In this document: piece by piece, positions 23,523 to 34,989 of the stretch
Position numbering within the stretch: position 1 is the stretch's first letter
Layout of the letters: the number at the start of each line of letters is the position of its first letter
Assembly: GCF_002099425.1 (NCBI RefSeq)
Contig: NW_018343979.1
Span: 6,770,001 to 6,834,000 of the forward strand
Source of the DNA: Phascolarctos cinereus
Taxonomy: Eukaryota > Chordata > Mammalia > Diprotodontia > Phascolarctidae
Direction: 5' to 3'
DNA: 64,000 nt
The notes under the pieces: model-generated
Told to the model about the DNA's origin: nothing
What the model saw: the letters and a program-made list of their open reading frames with translations, nothing else
Databases searched by the model: none
Position numbers and translations under genes: made by a program

Positions 23523-23975
23523 AAATAGAAAATGAACTCACAGAGTCCATTGAGGCAGAGACTTGAGGCAGGGAGACCAATTAGGAGACTAATACAATAA
23601 TTTAGGAGAGAAATGATGAGGGCCTGAGTGAAAGTGGTAGTTGTATGAGTAGATTGAAAGGATCAGATTTGAGACATGTTGCAGATGTACAATATGGCAC
23701 TTGATTGGATGTGTGGGATGAGTAGTAGAATATAATGTCAAGATTATGAACCTAGAGACTAGAAAGATGGCAGCACCTTTGACTGAAATAGGAAAGTCTG
23801 GAAGAGGGTAGGTTTGGGAGGAGGGAAAGATAATGAGTTCTCTTTTGGATAAGTTTGAAATGCTAAGATACCGACTTTGAAATGTCACAATATCCAGTGT
23901 GAAACAACCAGTTAGAAACTGGTGATGAGGGATGAAGCCTCACGGAAGAGACTGGGGCTAGAGATATAGATACAG
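23523..23975 (-). mobile_element. Antisense L2 LINE, right part of a split copy
   Basis: Continues the L2 interrupted at 22190: 'ggcagagacttgaggcaggg', 'gatgagggcctgagtg', 'agggaaagataatgagttct' and 'agagactggggctagagata'. A short sense L2 tail (gcaggtgcttaataaattc) adjoins at 23975-24020. Confidence 0.7.
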
Positions 23976-24029
23976 TGCTTAGCATGGTGTCTGACACATA
24001 GCAGGTGCTTAATAAATTCATGGTGGACT

Positions 24030-25025
24030 TTAAGGTTCCTTTATAGTTCTAGAGCTTTGATCCTAGTATAAAATCCAAAGCTTCATTAGGAAGCCTATGT
24101 AATTAGCAGTTTTATTCATTTCCACTGGCCCCAGAGTTTATGATACAGACTGTATAATCTGAGGTACAGATTTTACAGACAGGCTAGCAGGAAATTAAAA
24201 GTTTTGTTTTGTTTTCCAAGGGGGAAGGGAAGCAGGGGTGATATCTTCAAGGCTATATCCAGGAGCCCTCCAAAGGCCAATCCCTTTTTCCTGGCCTTAA
24301 TCAAGAGCAAGCTTCCCTGTGTGAGACTATCTGACCTTCCCTCTATTCTCCCACACACATTAAGAAGTATGTTAGCTCTCTGTCCTGAGCTCAAAGCTTG
24401 ATTCTGGTACCTCCAACTAACTAGTCTCTCTTATCAATACTTTGCCTGCTCTGATCTCTAGGACCTGTTGAATTCTTCTTCATTTAGCCACCTTCCCTGA
24501 ACTCTACTCACAGCCTGTCTGGACCAATTGTGCCCTCCTGAACCCACCAGATGTGTTTTCCCCCTCTGGATTCTCTCCAGGACATGCCTAGGTGCTGGCC
24601 CCTGCTAGCCAGCTCTGCCCTGCTGCCTGCTAACCTACTAAGACCCAGACTTTTCAGAACAATTTAACTTAAAGAATTGTACCTTCCTAACTTGGTTTAA
24701 ACTGATTTTTTCCCCCAATTTTAATGAACTCTCCAGTCCCACTTCATAAATCCAAATTGTCCAGACATTTGTCAGGTCAAACTCTGGTCCAGTAAAGTGC
24801 GCTAGCAGCTCTGGAATGCTTGGAAACAAGTGACACAATCTTTCCTTGCTTCACGCTCACAATCTAAAAACAGAGTTTTTGACCACTTGGGGCTTTTTGC
24901 AGATGATAATGGAATGAAACTTTTTTAAAAAGACTCTTTCTTTTGACCTCTGAACTGAAAATTTACAAAGATAATCAGGAGAACACAGGTACAGAAATCA
25001 CTTTCAGGTTAACATCTGGCACAGT
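24030..25025. other. Intergenic, no gene recognised
   Basis: No assigned repeat. Two overlapping opposite-strand frames at 24173-24401 show nothing recognisable. Confidence 0.5.
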
Positions 25026-25029
25026 AATA

Positions 25030-25268
25030 ATAAAAATAATGATTAACAACAATAATAATTCTTGTTGACAGTGCTTTTACAAAATGTGTTATACGAATTA
25101 TCACATTTGGTATCCACAGTGATCCTGTGAAGTTGATAGTGCAAGCATTATTATGCCTCTTTGACAAATGAGGAAACTGAGACTCAGAAAGGTTAAGTAG
25201 TTTACCCAAGGCACACAAAAGTAATTAACAAAGTCAAGACTTAAACCCATTTTTTTAACCATTTAACC
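25030..25268 (-). repeat. MIR SINE, inverted
   Basis: The + strand reads 'tgatcctgtgaagttgatag', 'acaaatgaggaaactgagac', 'aggttaagtagtttaccca' and a decayed inverted B box. Long and fairly complete. Confidence 0.8.
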
Positions 25269-25269
25269 A

Positions 25270-26510
25270 CATTTTGAATTTTACCTTTGAAGTTTTTCTA
25301 AGGAAATGGAAAAAGGATTACAGTTCTGTGCACCTGTCAGGCCCTCCTGGAATTAAAACATACTGATAATAAGTTCAGTCATTCTTTTTGTGCTAGAGAG
25401 AATTCCTCCCCCAGGTGCCAAGGATCAGAAACTCTTCTTTCTCATCTCCTCCCCATATCCTAGATACTCCTCTCAGGCTCACTGTTGTCTAACCAATATC
25501 CAGCTTTGCAGCCCCCTTTGGACTGCTTTTGTGGGTTCCCTATTGATTGCACTCTGTTACTTCATTTTCTAATTCCTATCTGGTTAGATCACTTTGATCA
25601 GCAATGCATTGAGTATTAGATCTGATTTCATACAATATTCATAACCACAAGGATAATATGCCTCATTACAACTGAGATGCATGCAGCAATTTTGAAATTT
25701 CCTGCTCTTGTTTTCCTTTTAACATGTATCCTGGCTGGTGAGAATTTATGTCCAATACAAATATATGAAGCTAGCGTAATGTTTGGTCTCATTACATTGG
25801 TAATCGACAGTCTTACAATCCATAGAAAAGACTTGCTAAGCCATCTGGACTCTTCTCTTGCCAGTGCTAGGTGGTAATTTGTTTAGTATTCACTAATGTT
25901 TTGGCCATTGCAGCTTGAAATGATAGCGAGCAATTGGGCTTCTAGAACTTCTTTGCACACAGTGCTCCCAAAGTTCAACCGATGCAATCGATAGTAGAGG
26001 CTTCCTGACATTCAGCTTGAATTGTCATGATTCTTCTTTACTAATATATATTTTTAGATGCAAATGTCACCAAAATCTTTGGGCATGTGCCAGCAGTTCC
26101 GAGTCATTCATACAAAATCAAAATAGAATGAAAACACAACAAAAAGAGCTTGCATTCTCTTCCAGCTCACCACTGCCCATTCTTCAACCTGTTGAGATTA
26201 AATAGCTGGACTCTTCCTTGAAGGTTAACTAATTCAGTGTCTTTTGAAATGGGAAGCCTCAATAGCCAAATATCCTTTTTGTTTTCTTTTTTTTGTTGTT
26301 GTTGGTAGAAATGCCCTCTCTTCTCCAAAATTCAAAACTAACAGCCATCGGCTAATTTAAAACATAGTGCACAAACTCAAAAGTAGATAGTATGTGTGGG
26401 AGGGGAGGCATATGTGTGCAGCATGTGTATGGGTGTATATGTGTATGTGTGTGCATTGTATTATGTGTGCATGTGAATGTGTTGTGTGCATTGTGTGTAT
26501 TGTGTCCCTT
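25270..26510. other. Intergenic, no gene recognised
   Basis: Nothing recognisable apart from a TG-rich microsatellite-like stretch at 26390-26520 (tgtgtatgggtgtatatgtg). Confidence 0.5.
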
Positions 26511-26514
26511 GTGT

Positions 26515-26812
26515 GATAATCAAATTAGAGACAATCTGTCAAGTACTTTCTAACTTAAAAGTACCACAGATAGGAGATTCTTAACCTAGGGTTTGCAGGC
26601 CCCTCCCATGGAGAGATTTCAGGGGATCTGTGAACTCGCATGGGAAAAAAAATTATGTTTATTTCTAATTTATCACTGAAATTTGGCATGTCCTTCAATT
26701 ATGAATTTTTTTTAAATATTCTGAGGAGTGCATAAGCTTCACCAGACTGCCAAAGTCATCCATGGCATAAAAAAAAAAAAGTTAAGAACCCTTGCTATTA
26801 GATAAATATAAG
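26515..26812 (+). mobile_element. hAT-Charlie-like remnant joined to a MIR tail (copy A)
   Basis: A MIR-type tail (gagacaatctgtcaagtact) runs into a hAT-like end 'agattcttaacctaggg'; the opposite end is 'gttaagaacccttgct' near 26800. The 26515-26720 part, including the MIR/hAT junction, recurs at 28230-28430. No coding capacity remains. Confidence 0.65.
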
Positions 26813-26819
26813 ATATGAC

Positions 26820-27855
26820 TGAAGAAGGTAAGTTAGAGAATAAGAATGGGTTTATTCAGGGTAGCCTTCTATAGAACCTCAAAATAAAGGGTGCCTGAAC
26901 TCATTCCTACCTTGTATTACATTGTAATCTGATCAGAAAATAACTCCTGGTATCTGACAAGTTCATGTATGTTTGGCGTGTAATTATATTTAGCGTTTGG
27001 CTAAATTATTTAGGTACACCATAATCCTTATTTAGGGATGAGATACTAGTGAAGGAAACCAACGAAACCATGAAAACCTATGGCTTTGAAAACATAAGGA
27101 AAGAATCTGGTCTCCATTAAAAAGCAGAAAATCCAGTGCTTGATCTATCAGTAGTCTCCAAAGACTAAAGCAAATAAAAGCTCTCCTCTCCCCCAACATC
27201 AATGATACTATAAGCATTCTTCCTCATGTGCAGTTTATGAAATCCATTGAGTTCCTCTGGGGAAAAACCTTTACATAATCTTGAGCATTATTGTTTAGAA
27301 AACAACCAAAATTATCTGTGGTTCCTCACTTCTGTGTCTTTGAGCTGCAGCTTCTAACTTGGAGATAACCTTCCAAAAGGCTAAGAGCCTTTCACACTCC
27401 TTGTGGTAATTAATCAATACAGCATCTTTCAGTTTCTCCAGACCCTCTCCTCCTCTGAAAATCCCACAGAGGCTCCAATAGAGAAAGCAAGAATGCAAAG
27501 GAGGTCTGTGGTTTGGAGCAAGCCCAAACTAAACTGAACTACTCTTGATAGGTATTAAACTGTCAGGGAAGAGCACCATGACCTAAGAGGGGAGAGGAGG
27601 GGAGAACTTCTCTCCAAGCCTGCCCTCCAGCCTTTTGAAGTGATAGGTTTAGTGGATCATCTCAGGGAGAGGAATGATAAGAAGAAGGTGTTCCCATTGC
27701 TATAATTTGATTACCCTGGACCTCTTTAAACTTTAGCTCTTTGCAGAAAGGCTGAGTTCTCTTCCTATCACCATCTGAAAGTTATCATATCAAGCTGAGC
27801 AAGTTCTTATCCTGGTATTGCCAGATGACGTTAGCTCTATCACCAAAGTCCTTTC
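26820..27855. other. Intergenic, no gene recognised
   Basis: No assigned repeat or gene. Minus-strand frames at 27032-27217 and 27295-27498 have no recognisable domains. Confidence 0.5.
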
Positions 27856-27859
27856 CTCT

Positions 27860-28085
27860 ATAGCAGAGTTTCTTAACCTGGGACCCATGGACTCCCAAAG
27901 GGTCAGTGGATAGATTTCAAGGGATTCTAGAAACTTTAATAGAAAAAAAAATTATATCTTTATTTTCACTAACCTCTAGCTTAAATTTAGCATTGCTTTC
28001 AATTATGAATATAGGCAACAAACATTATTTTGCAAAAGGGTCCATAGATCCAAGATACATACAAAAATTTAAGAACCCCTACCCT
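27860..28085 (+). mobile_element. hAT-Charlie-like remnant (copy B)
   Basis: Ends 'gcagagtttcttaacctggg' and 'tttaagaacccctac' are near-inverted repeats. The internal 'ttgctttcaattatgaatat' is shared with copies A and C. Non-autonomous and decayed. Confidence 0.7.
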
Positions 28086-28094
28086 AAAATCAAC

Positions 28095-28435
28095 CTAGAG
28101 CTTCATATTGAAATCAAGCTGTAAACCTTTGGACAGATCATTTAACCTCTCAGAGCCTCCGTTTCCTACTCTGGAAAATAAGGATGATTATGATGAGTGT
28201 TCTATCTACATTGAAGACTTGCTATAACAGTTAAATTAGAGAAAATCTGTCAAGCACTTTCTAACCTAAAAATGCCATACATAAGAGATTCTTAAGTTCA
28301 CAATACCCCTCCCTATATGGATTTTAGCAGATCTATGAACTTAGATGGGGGGAAATTACATATTTATTTTCACTAACTTCTCACTGAAATTTGGCATGTC
28401 TTTTAATCATGAATTTTTAAAAAATCTATACAACT
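28095..28435 (+). mobile_element. MIR followed by a hAT-Charlie-like remnant (copy C)
   Basis: MIR (acagatcatttaacctctca, then 'gcctccgtttcctactctgg') runs through the tail 'gagaaaatctgtcaagcact' into 'agagattcttaag' and hAT-like sequence with 'ctcactgaaatttggcatgt'. The junction is the same as in copy A, 1.7 kb upstream. Confidence 0.65.
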
Positions 28436-28439
28436 CCTA

Positions 28440-28672
28440 CCCTCAACTTGCTGATAATCTGATAGAGGTCATAGAGGGAGGAGATTAGCTATGAGCATGC
28501 TACAAAGTTGGTTTTTAGAAGAGGAAAACAAAGACCTAAACAAAGGACTATGAGAACTGTGAGGAGGCAGAGATTCCTTTTAGTTAGGAGATCAGACAGG
28601 GCTTCATAGAGGAAGTGGCACTTGGTCTGGGCCCTGAAGGATATCAACAAGTAGAGACAAGAAGGGAATGAC
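28440..28672 (-). mobile_element. Antisense L2-like fragment
   Basis: Purine-rich sequence with 'cagggcttcatagaggaagt' and 'tctgggccctgaaggatatc', the style of the inverted L2 3' region. Diverged. Confidence 0.5.
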
Positions 28673-28675
28673 TTA

Positions 28676-28816
28676 GGGGCAGCTAGGTGGTGCAGTGGAT
28701 AGAGTTCTGGCCTTGGAGTAGGAGGACCTGGGTTCAAATCCAGCCTCAGACACTTGACTTTACTAGCTGTGTGACCCTGGGCAAATCACTTAACTTCATT
28801 GCCAAAAAAAAAAAAA
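28676..28816 (+). repeat. Marsupial tRNA-derived SINE
   Basis: Complete: 'ggggcagctaggtggtgcag', B box 'gggttcaaatccag', 'tgtgtgaccctgggcaaatc' and an A(13) tail. Confidence 0.95.
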
Positions 28817-28879
28817 GGAGTGCCTTCCAGCAACAATTTGTGAGTGGAAGTAGAAGCAAAAGAGGATGAATTCCAAGAA

Positions 28880-28990
28880 AGGCTGAACAAACCACTTGTT
28901 GGGGATGAGATACAAGGGGCTTGTAGTTAGATGCAGGCTGGAGTAGATTGCCTCTGAGGATCCTCCCAACTCTGAGATTTTGTAATTCTG
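28880..28990 (+). mobile_element. CR1/L3-like LINE 3' tail
   Basis: Contains 'aaaccacttgttggggatga' and ends 'tcccaactctgagattttgt', like the tails at 31585-31735 and 42770-43030. Family name from memory. Confidence 0.5.
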
Positions 28991-28999
28991 TAAAGGTAG

Positions 29000-29685
29000 A
29001 TGGTGAGAGTGGCCCAGTACTGGGAATTGTTAGAGTAGAAACAGTGGAAGAAAAATGGATGGAGGATAGTTCTTTGTTGAAAAGACTTAAACTGAGTCAA
29101 GAGTATGAAAAGAGGGAAATGAATCCAAGAGTGGTGATGGCCTAGTTAATAATGAAGGATGGAGATGGATATAATCAGAGAGTATAAATTTCAGAGAAGG
29201 AGGAAGAGTAAATTGATGTGAGCAAAACAAAAGTTTGGAACTTGTAGTGAAAAGTTGTCACCACGGGCTTAAGTTTCCCACCAAGACAGAGGGATCATAA
29301 CTATGCAGAGTCCACTTAATGGGACATTACTTCTCCTATTCTTCTTTTAGAATCTATGAACCACATGAGATGGGGTAAACACGCATAGTCCCAAGCCAAG
29401 CTAGAGACCCCTGCATTGAGAGAGCCAACCAGAGTAGAATAACCTCTACGAATCAGGAAGCATAAATGTCCAGGATGCTAGGATACTCAGCTGGATTTTC
29501 AGAGGCAGTTAAGTAAGACCACTGCCATTTGTCTATTTTCTTAGAAAAATGGAGGCCACTACATTACATCAAGACTGAAAACAAGCAGAGTTCTAAGGAA
29601 AATGAGAGAAGAGGACAGAATCTAGCCCTATTTCGAAAATGTCAAGGATGATCCATTCCAGTCCCATGACAAAGGACTACAGAAT
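29000..29685. other. Intergenic, no gene recognised
   Basis: Purine-rich in its first part and possibly more degraded L2, but I could not assign it. No gene seen. Confidence 0.45.
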
Positions 29686-29689
29686 CAGC

Positions 29690-29975
29690 ATGATGTGATA
29701 AGCTTTCATTTTCAAGGCACTTTCATATAGATTTTCTCATTTAATACTCAAAACAACCTTGGGAGGCGGAGAGACAGGGATGATGTTACCATTTTACAGA
29801 TGCAGAAACTGAGGCATGTGTTGGGTTGCAAGGAATGCGACCTTGAGAAAGCCACTTAACTTCTCTAGACTACATGTATAATACGGGGGTGGAGTTGGGG
29901 TGGGTTTGAACAAGATAATTTCAAAAGAACTTTCCTTCCATCTGCTCTTCCATGCTACGATTTCATGATTCAGAA
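29690..29975. repeat. Two abutting MIR-type fragments in opposite orientation
   Basis: 29690-29820 is inverted (acagatgcagaaactgaggc); 29825-29975 is sense (gagaaagccacttaacttct, then 'atgctacgatttcatgatt'). Both are partial. Confidence 0.6.
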
Positions 29976-29979
29976 AAGC

Positions 29980-30190
29980 AGAAGCAGGAGCTCACATTCT
30001 ACAAGACAACTTGAAGATGTCCCTTGGAGATTTAGAAGGAGCTTTAGAGAAAAGAGCAAGGATTGGAATCTCCACAGAGATACCTTTCCTCAATTAAGAC
30101 TCTATTCCTCAATTCCATAACATCTCTAGGTATCTCATCCATATTTCTGGTGGAGGTGGCTTTTTGGTAAGGGAAGTGAGCTAAAGAATG
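29980..30190. other. Intergenic, no gene recognised
   Basis: Short unassigned stretch directly before the L1 3' end. Confidence 0.4.
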
Positions 30191-30191
30191 A

Positions 30192-30883
30192 TGTATACCC
30201 TTTGACCCAGCAATAGCACTTCTAGAGCTATATCCCAAAGAGATCATACAAACGGGAAAAGGACCCACATATAAGAAAATATTCATAGCAGCTCTTTTTG
30301 TGGTGGCAAAAAATTGGAAATTGAGAGGATGCCCATCAATTGGGGAATGGCCGAACAAGTTGTGGTATATGAATGTAATGGAATACTATTGTGCTATAAG
30401 AAATGATGAACAGGCTGACTTCAGAAAAACCTGGAAAGACTTATATGGTCTGATGCTCAGTGAAGTGAGCAGAACCAGGAGAACATTGTATACAATAACA
30501 GCCACGTTGTGCAATGACTAATATTGATAGACTTAACCCTTCTCAGCAATACAAGGATCTAAGACATCTCCAAAGACCTCATGATGGAAAATGCTATCCA
30601 TATCCAAAGAAAGAACTATGGAGCTTGAATGCAGATTGAAGCATACTATTTGCTATTTTTTTTCTTCTGTTGCGTTTTGTGTCTTCTTTCTGGTGGTTCC
30701 TCCAATTGGTTCTAATTCTTACTTACAACATTACTAATGTGAAAATATGTTTAATAGGAATGTATATGTATAGCCTATATCAGATTGCATCTTGGGCAGG
30801 GAGGTGGGGAGGGAGACAGAGAAAAATTTAAAAACTCAAAAGCTTATGGAGGTGGTTGTTGATAAATCAAAATAAATTAATTT
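30192..30883 (+). mobile_element. L1 LINE, 5'-truncated (ORF2 C-terminus and 3' UTR)
   Basis: Frame 30300-30521 encodes the ORF2 C-terminal signature GCPSIGEWPNKLWYMNVMEYY followed by AIRNDEQADF, then a 3' UTR with a G-rich tract (gggcagggaggtggggaggg) and an A-rich end. It parallels 22722-23452. Only about 0.7 kb remains. Confidence 0.85.
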
Positions 30884-31024
30884 TTTTTTGTGAGGCAATT
30901 GGGATTAAGTGACTTGCCTAGGGTCACACAGCTAGTGAATAGTATGTGTTTAAGGCCAGATTTGAACTCAGGTCTTCCTGACTCCAGAGCTGGTGCTCTA
31001 TCCACTCTGCCACCTAGCTGCCCC
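30884..31024 (-). repeat. Marsupial tRNA-derived SINE in an L1 tail
   Basis: T tail, 'agggtcacacagctagtgaa', inverted B box (gatttgaactcagg) and inverted head (ccacctagctgcccc). It sits in the A-rich end of the L1; 'aaaataaa'-type sequence is on both sides. Confidence 0.93.
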
Positions 31025-31580
31025 AAAATAAAAAAGGTGTATATTTACATGGAAAGAAAAGAGATAGCAAGATAAGAAGCATTGAGAAAACAGGGTATAG
31101 ATGGCCTATGGTGGTCATGTTGATGGTGGTTACTCTATCCTCTGCTGCCTCAGCCATTCAGCAGTTGGACAAACTAAAACAGAAAGAGGTTAGGCAAACA
31201 CTCCAAAGGGCAAGGGAATGCGGGAGGTCGTCTAAAGGTGAACATGATTTCTTCATTTCTTCGGCCATGGTGCTGCTTACACATCAATTTTCACCTTGAG
31301 ATTTTTCTCACCCCTGCCGTGAGACAAAGATTGAGTTGTACTAGGAACCTGGGAGTTTAAACATTCCAGCGATCCTTTCTATATGTATTTTTATTATTAC
31401 TATTACTTGAGAATATCACATGCCCACTTTGATTCACCACAGTGCAGTGCCTGTGACTGCTTCAATATTTAGATTGATTTTCCTGTTTTATATCATCATT
31501 TGTGGGTAATTTAATAAAGATGGAGAATCACAGTACAATGATTCATTCAATTATAAACAACTTATCTGAGGTCATCTGGA
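31025..31580. other. Intergenic, no gene recognised
   Basis: No repeat or gene assigned. Confidence 0.5.
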
Positions 31581-31584
31581 AATC

Positions 31585-31735
31585 TGAGTGGAATGGACTG
31601 CCTTCAGAGGTAGTGAGCACCCCATCACTGGTGGTCTTCAAGCAAAAGCTTGATGACCATTTGATAGGTATATTGTAGTGGTTAGATTAGATGGTTTTTT
31701 GCGGTCCCTTCCAAATATGATACTCTGTGATTCTA
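31585..31735 (+). mobile_element. CR1/L3-like LINE 3' tail
   Basis: 'gcaccccatcactggtggtc', 'ttcaagcaaaagcttgatga' and the end 'ccaaatatgatactctgtga' form the same tail type as 42770-43030, better preserved. Confidence 0.6.
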
Positions 31736-31739
31736 TTTC

Positions 31740-32015
31740 TCTTTTGAAACTGAATCACATCATTGGACTGAAGTCTTTTTTTTTTAAGTCAATTCTTTCA
31801 CTGGCCTTAATGCTTCTTCCGTCTCCCTGAATACCTCTCCCCAAAGACTCAGCTTTAGAACCTTGTAGCAATTATTTTTGTTTTTGTTTTGTTTTGTTTT
31901 TGTAGCAATTTTTAAAACAAATGTAAAGATGGGCTTGAATGACAGAAGCACATGTAACCCATACCAGAGTTTTTAAAAATCAAACCAATATTTTTCTACT
32001 AGTCTCTAGTGGACA
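31740..32015. other. Unassigned short interval
   Basis: Contains T-rich runs and (GTTTT)n at 31880-31905. No feature is supported. Confidence 0.4.
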
Positions 32016-32019
32016 AAGG

Positions 32020-32137
32020 GTTACTACCCTGGAAGTCACCTAACCTCGCTAGGCTTCATTTTCCTCATCTGTAAAATGAGGGAGTTCAACAAGATGAGCT
32101 CTAAGGTCCCTTCTAGTTTTGCCTATATGATCCTATT
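32020..32137 (+). repeat. MIR SINE, 3' half
   Basis: 'ctcatctgtaaaatgaggga' and 'taaggtcccttctagttttg' are typical MIR 3' sequence. Confidence 0.8.
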
Positions 32138-32424
32138 AAGCAATCAGGAAGAAATTCTTTCCTAGCTGTTATTCATTGAATTCAATTCTGGGAATGCAAT
32201 AAAACAACCCCCCCCCCAAAAAAAGCAGTGCTTACCTTATTGGAGGGTGCACATGTACACAAATAAGTAAATGAGAAAGAGCTTATAACTTTGGCTTGAA
32301 GAAGGGTTTTCCAGAAGAAGAGGCATATTAACTGAGTCTAGAAGGAAGCCAGGGATTCTGAGAGAGAGAGGAGCAAAGAAGTAGTAGTCCATTCCTGGCA
32401 TGGGCAGCCTGTGCAAAGACATTC

Positions 32425-32740
32425 TAAATGGCCCCCCAATGCCTAGAACACTCTCCCTCATCTCCACCTCCTGGCTTCCCTAGCTTCTTTCAAGTCCTAG
32501 CTAAAATTCGGCCCTAAAAGGAAGCCTTTCCCAGTTCCTCTCCCCTACACTAATCATCTCAAACTTTTCCTGTCCAAGAGTTTGTTTGTACATATTCGCA
32601 TCTTACCTCTCTCTTTAACCTAGGAGTTCCTTGAAAGCAGGGACTGGCTTATTCTTTTCTTATTCCTTGTTTCTCACGGCTTAGCACAGTGCCAGGCACT
32701 TGGTGGGTGATTAATAAAAGTTTGTTGACTGATTGACCAG
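32425..32740 (+). mobile_element. L2 LINE 3' end inserted in an antisense L2
   Basis: 'catctccacctcctggcttc', 'ttcaagtcctagctaaaatt', 'cagtgccaggcacttggtgg' and the terminal 'gattaataaaagtttgttga' are diagnostic of the L2 3' end on the + strand, surrounded by inverted L2. Confidence 0.8.
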
Positions 32741-33409
32741 ACATAAAATGCTGAGTTTGGGAAATAACTGAAAGACCAGTCTGTCTGGATAAGAGTGTAT
32801 GATGGGAAGTAATATGAAATAAAAATGAAAAGGTTAAGTTGGAGCCAGATTACAGATGGATTTGTATACCAAATAGAGGAGGTTGCATTTTATCATCAAG
32901 GCAAAAGGGAACCACTTCAGACTTTTGAGCAAAGGCAGGAATGATGTGGTCAGATCTGTGCCTTAGGCTATTGTATGAAGAATGGATTAGAAAAGGGAGA
33001 GATTAGAAGCGAGGAGATTAATTAAAAGACTATTGCAGTAATTCTGGGGAGTGTTGCTGATGACCCAAAACAAAGTTGTGGCCATGTGAGTGCAGAGAAA
33101 GCAGACCTAAAAAATATTGAGGAAATAAAATTAGAAGACTTAGCAACTGATTGAAGAAGGAGAGGGTGTGAGAGGAAAGAGTTAAGATTGGTCCCGAAGT
33201 TATAAATGTGGATGACTGTAAGTATGGTGGTACCATCAACAGAAACTGGGAAGTCTGAAGGAGGATTTGGTTTAGAGGAGAAGATAATATGTTCCATTTT
33301 TGGACATAATGATTTTGAGATGACTATGAGGCATTCAGGTAAAGATAGACTGAAGTTCAGAGAAAGAATATGTGGATATAGATGTATATATTATAGACAT
33401 AGATAAATA

Positions 33410-33632
33410 ATAGCTAGAAGTGCTTAAAGGCTTGAGAAGTGCTTCATACATGTCATTTCATTTTATCCTTACAACAATCCTGTAAAGTAGGTGCTATTTT
33501 TATCCCCATTTTACAGATGAGGAAACCGAGATTGAGAAAAGTTAAGTGACTTGCCTACTTAGTAAGTGTCTGAAGTGAGATTTGAACTCAGATCTTCCTG
33601 ACTCCAAGTCTAGCACTCTGTCATCTACATAG
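33410..33632 (-). repeat. MIR SINE, inverted
   Basis: 'cccattttacagatgaggaa', 'agtgacttgcctacttagta' and the inverted B box 'gagatttgaactcagat'. Nearly full length, inside the antisense L2. Confidence 0.88.
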
Positions 33633-33914
33633 AGATAACTGAATCCATGGAAGGTGATAACAGCATAGAGATGGAATTGACCAGGGCCCAGGTAAGAGAT
33701 ATCCATAGTTAGGGAGTGGAAGATGAATGAGGAGCCAGCAAAGAAGACAGAGAAGATACAGTCAGACAGTTTGGAGAACCAGGAGAAAAACAGGCATTAT
33801 GGAGGCTAAAAAAGAGAGGATCCAGCGGCAGAGGGGAGGTCAACAATGTTTGAAGCTATAAAAATTTCAGGTGGAAGAAGGTCTAAGAAAAGACCATCAG
33901 ATTTGTATTATACA

Positions 33915-34875
33915 TTGCTACTTGATTGAAGTTATCAGTTGTCTTCATTCATTTCCTGACTGATTCTCTAGGGTTGTCCAAGTACATTGTAATGTACCTA
34001 CATCGTCACATCTGCAAATGCAGATGATGTTGTCTCCTCTCTCCTGACTTACACGCAGTTAGGGGAAAGGGTTCCACTAGTAATCTATCAACTCCCCCTC
34101 CCCTTCCTTGTTCAGTTGATGTAACCAAAGAAAGCGACGGGCAGAAGACAAAGGCGATTGGCCCTTACTCTCAGTCAAAGAGGAAGCCAATCCTTTCTAG
34201 GATCCATGGAAGATACATAGTTTCAGGAAGAGGAGAGGTCATAAAAAATAGTCGAGCTAGCAGAGTAAAAGCCTGGATGGAAACGGCCACCACGAGAAAC
34301 AAGAGGCCAGCTGAGGTGGCTGATTAGATATGGGCATGTCAGGATAGATGCCCTGTCTCTGGGCTGTGGGCCCCAAGACTTTGATTATTTCTTTTCTCCT
34401 CTTAGGCTCCTTATGAGGGTCTACAGCCTTTTTCCTCTGGGCAGAGGATAAGGTCCGCTTCTTAAAAGTTTGCTCACCTTTCTGTGCTTGGAACATTTAT
34501 TTTCTGTCCTTGAAACTGGCAATTGCAATAAATAGTAACCACAGACATGGCGAAACTGGGTATATGTAATGGGAATGTAGCTGGGAGGCAACTGAGGGGA
34601 GCATCCCAGGAGAGAAGAAAAATATAAACTTGAAACTGAGTTGTTTCAAAAAAACTATGTCTGGCTAGGGGTTCGGGAGGACAGAGAGATAGAGAGAGGA
34701 AGAGAGAGGCAGAGACAGAGAAAGACAGAGAGAGAGAGAGAGAAAATTATGTTGATTTCTTACAATTTCCCAGAGAAGAAAAATATTTGTGCTGAGAAAC
34801 CCATCTAAACAATGAGTCAGTAAATGGGGTGTGGCTGAGTAAGAGTGGCTGAACCACCCTCTTCACCACACTATT
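33915..34875. other. Intergenic, no gene recognised
   Basis: No assigned repeat except a (GA)n stretch at 34682-34745. A minus-strand 79-codon Lys-rich frame at 34257-34496 has no recognisable domain. Confidence 0.5.
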
Positions 34876-34879
34876 CTAC

Positions 34880-34985
34880 CGCTGACATATATGTGTGTGT
34901 GTATTTTTATATATGCATGTGTATATATTTATTATTCTCATATATATATATACACACACACACACGTATATATATTCACATACAC
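34880..34985. repeat. TG/TA/CA microsatellite
   Basis: Alternating purine-pyrimidine runs (tgtgtgtgtat, atatatatata, cacacacacac) with Z-DNA-prone composition. Confidence 0.88.
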
Positions 34986-34989
34986 AATA

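Larger units (their letters stand above)
32140..33910 (-). mobile_element. Long antisense L2 LINE with two younger insertions
   Basis: Inverted L2 blocks in order: 'agaaggaagccagggattct', 'atgatgtggtcagatctgtg', 'ttgcagtaattctgggg', 'gtatggtggtaccatcaac', then 'cagcatagagatggaattga' and 'aagaaaagaccatcagattt'. A sense L2 3' end (32425-32740) and an inverted MIR (33410-33632) interrupt it. Heavily decayed. Confidence 0.7.

Noticed and set aside
30300-30521. Separate small protein gene (73 codons)
   Set aside because: It is the C-terminal end of L1 ORF2 in a 5'-truncated LINE.
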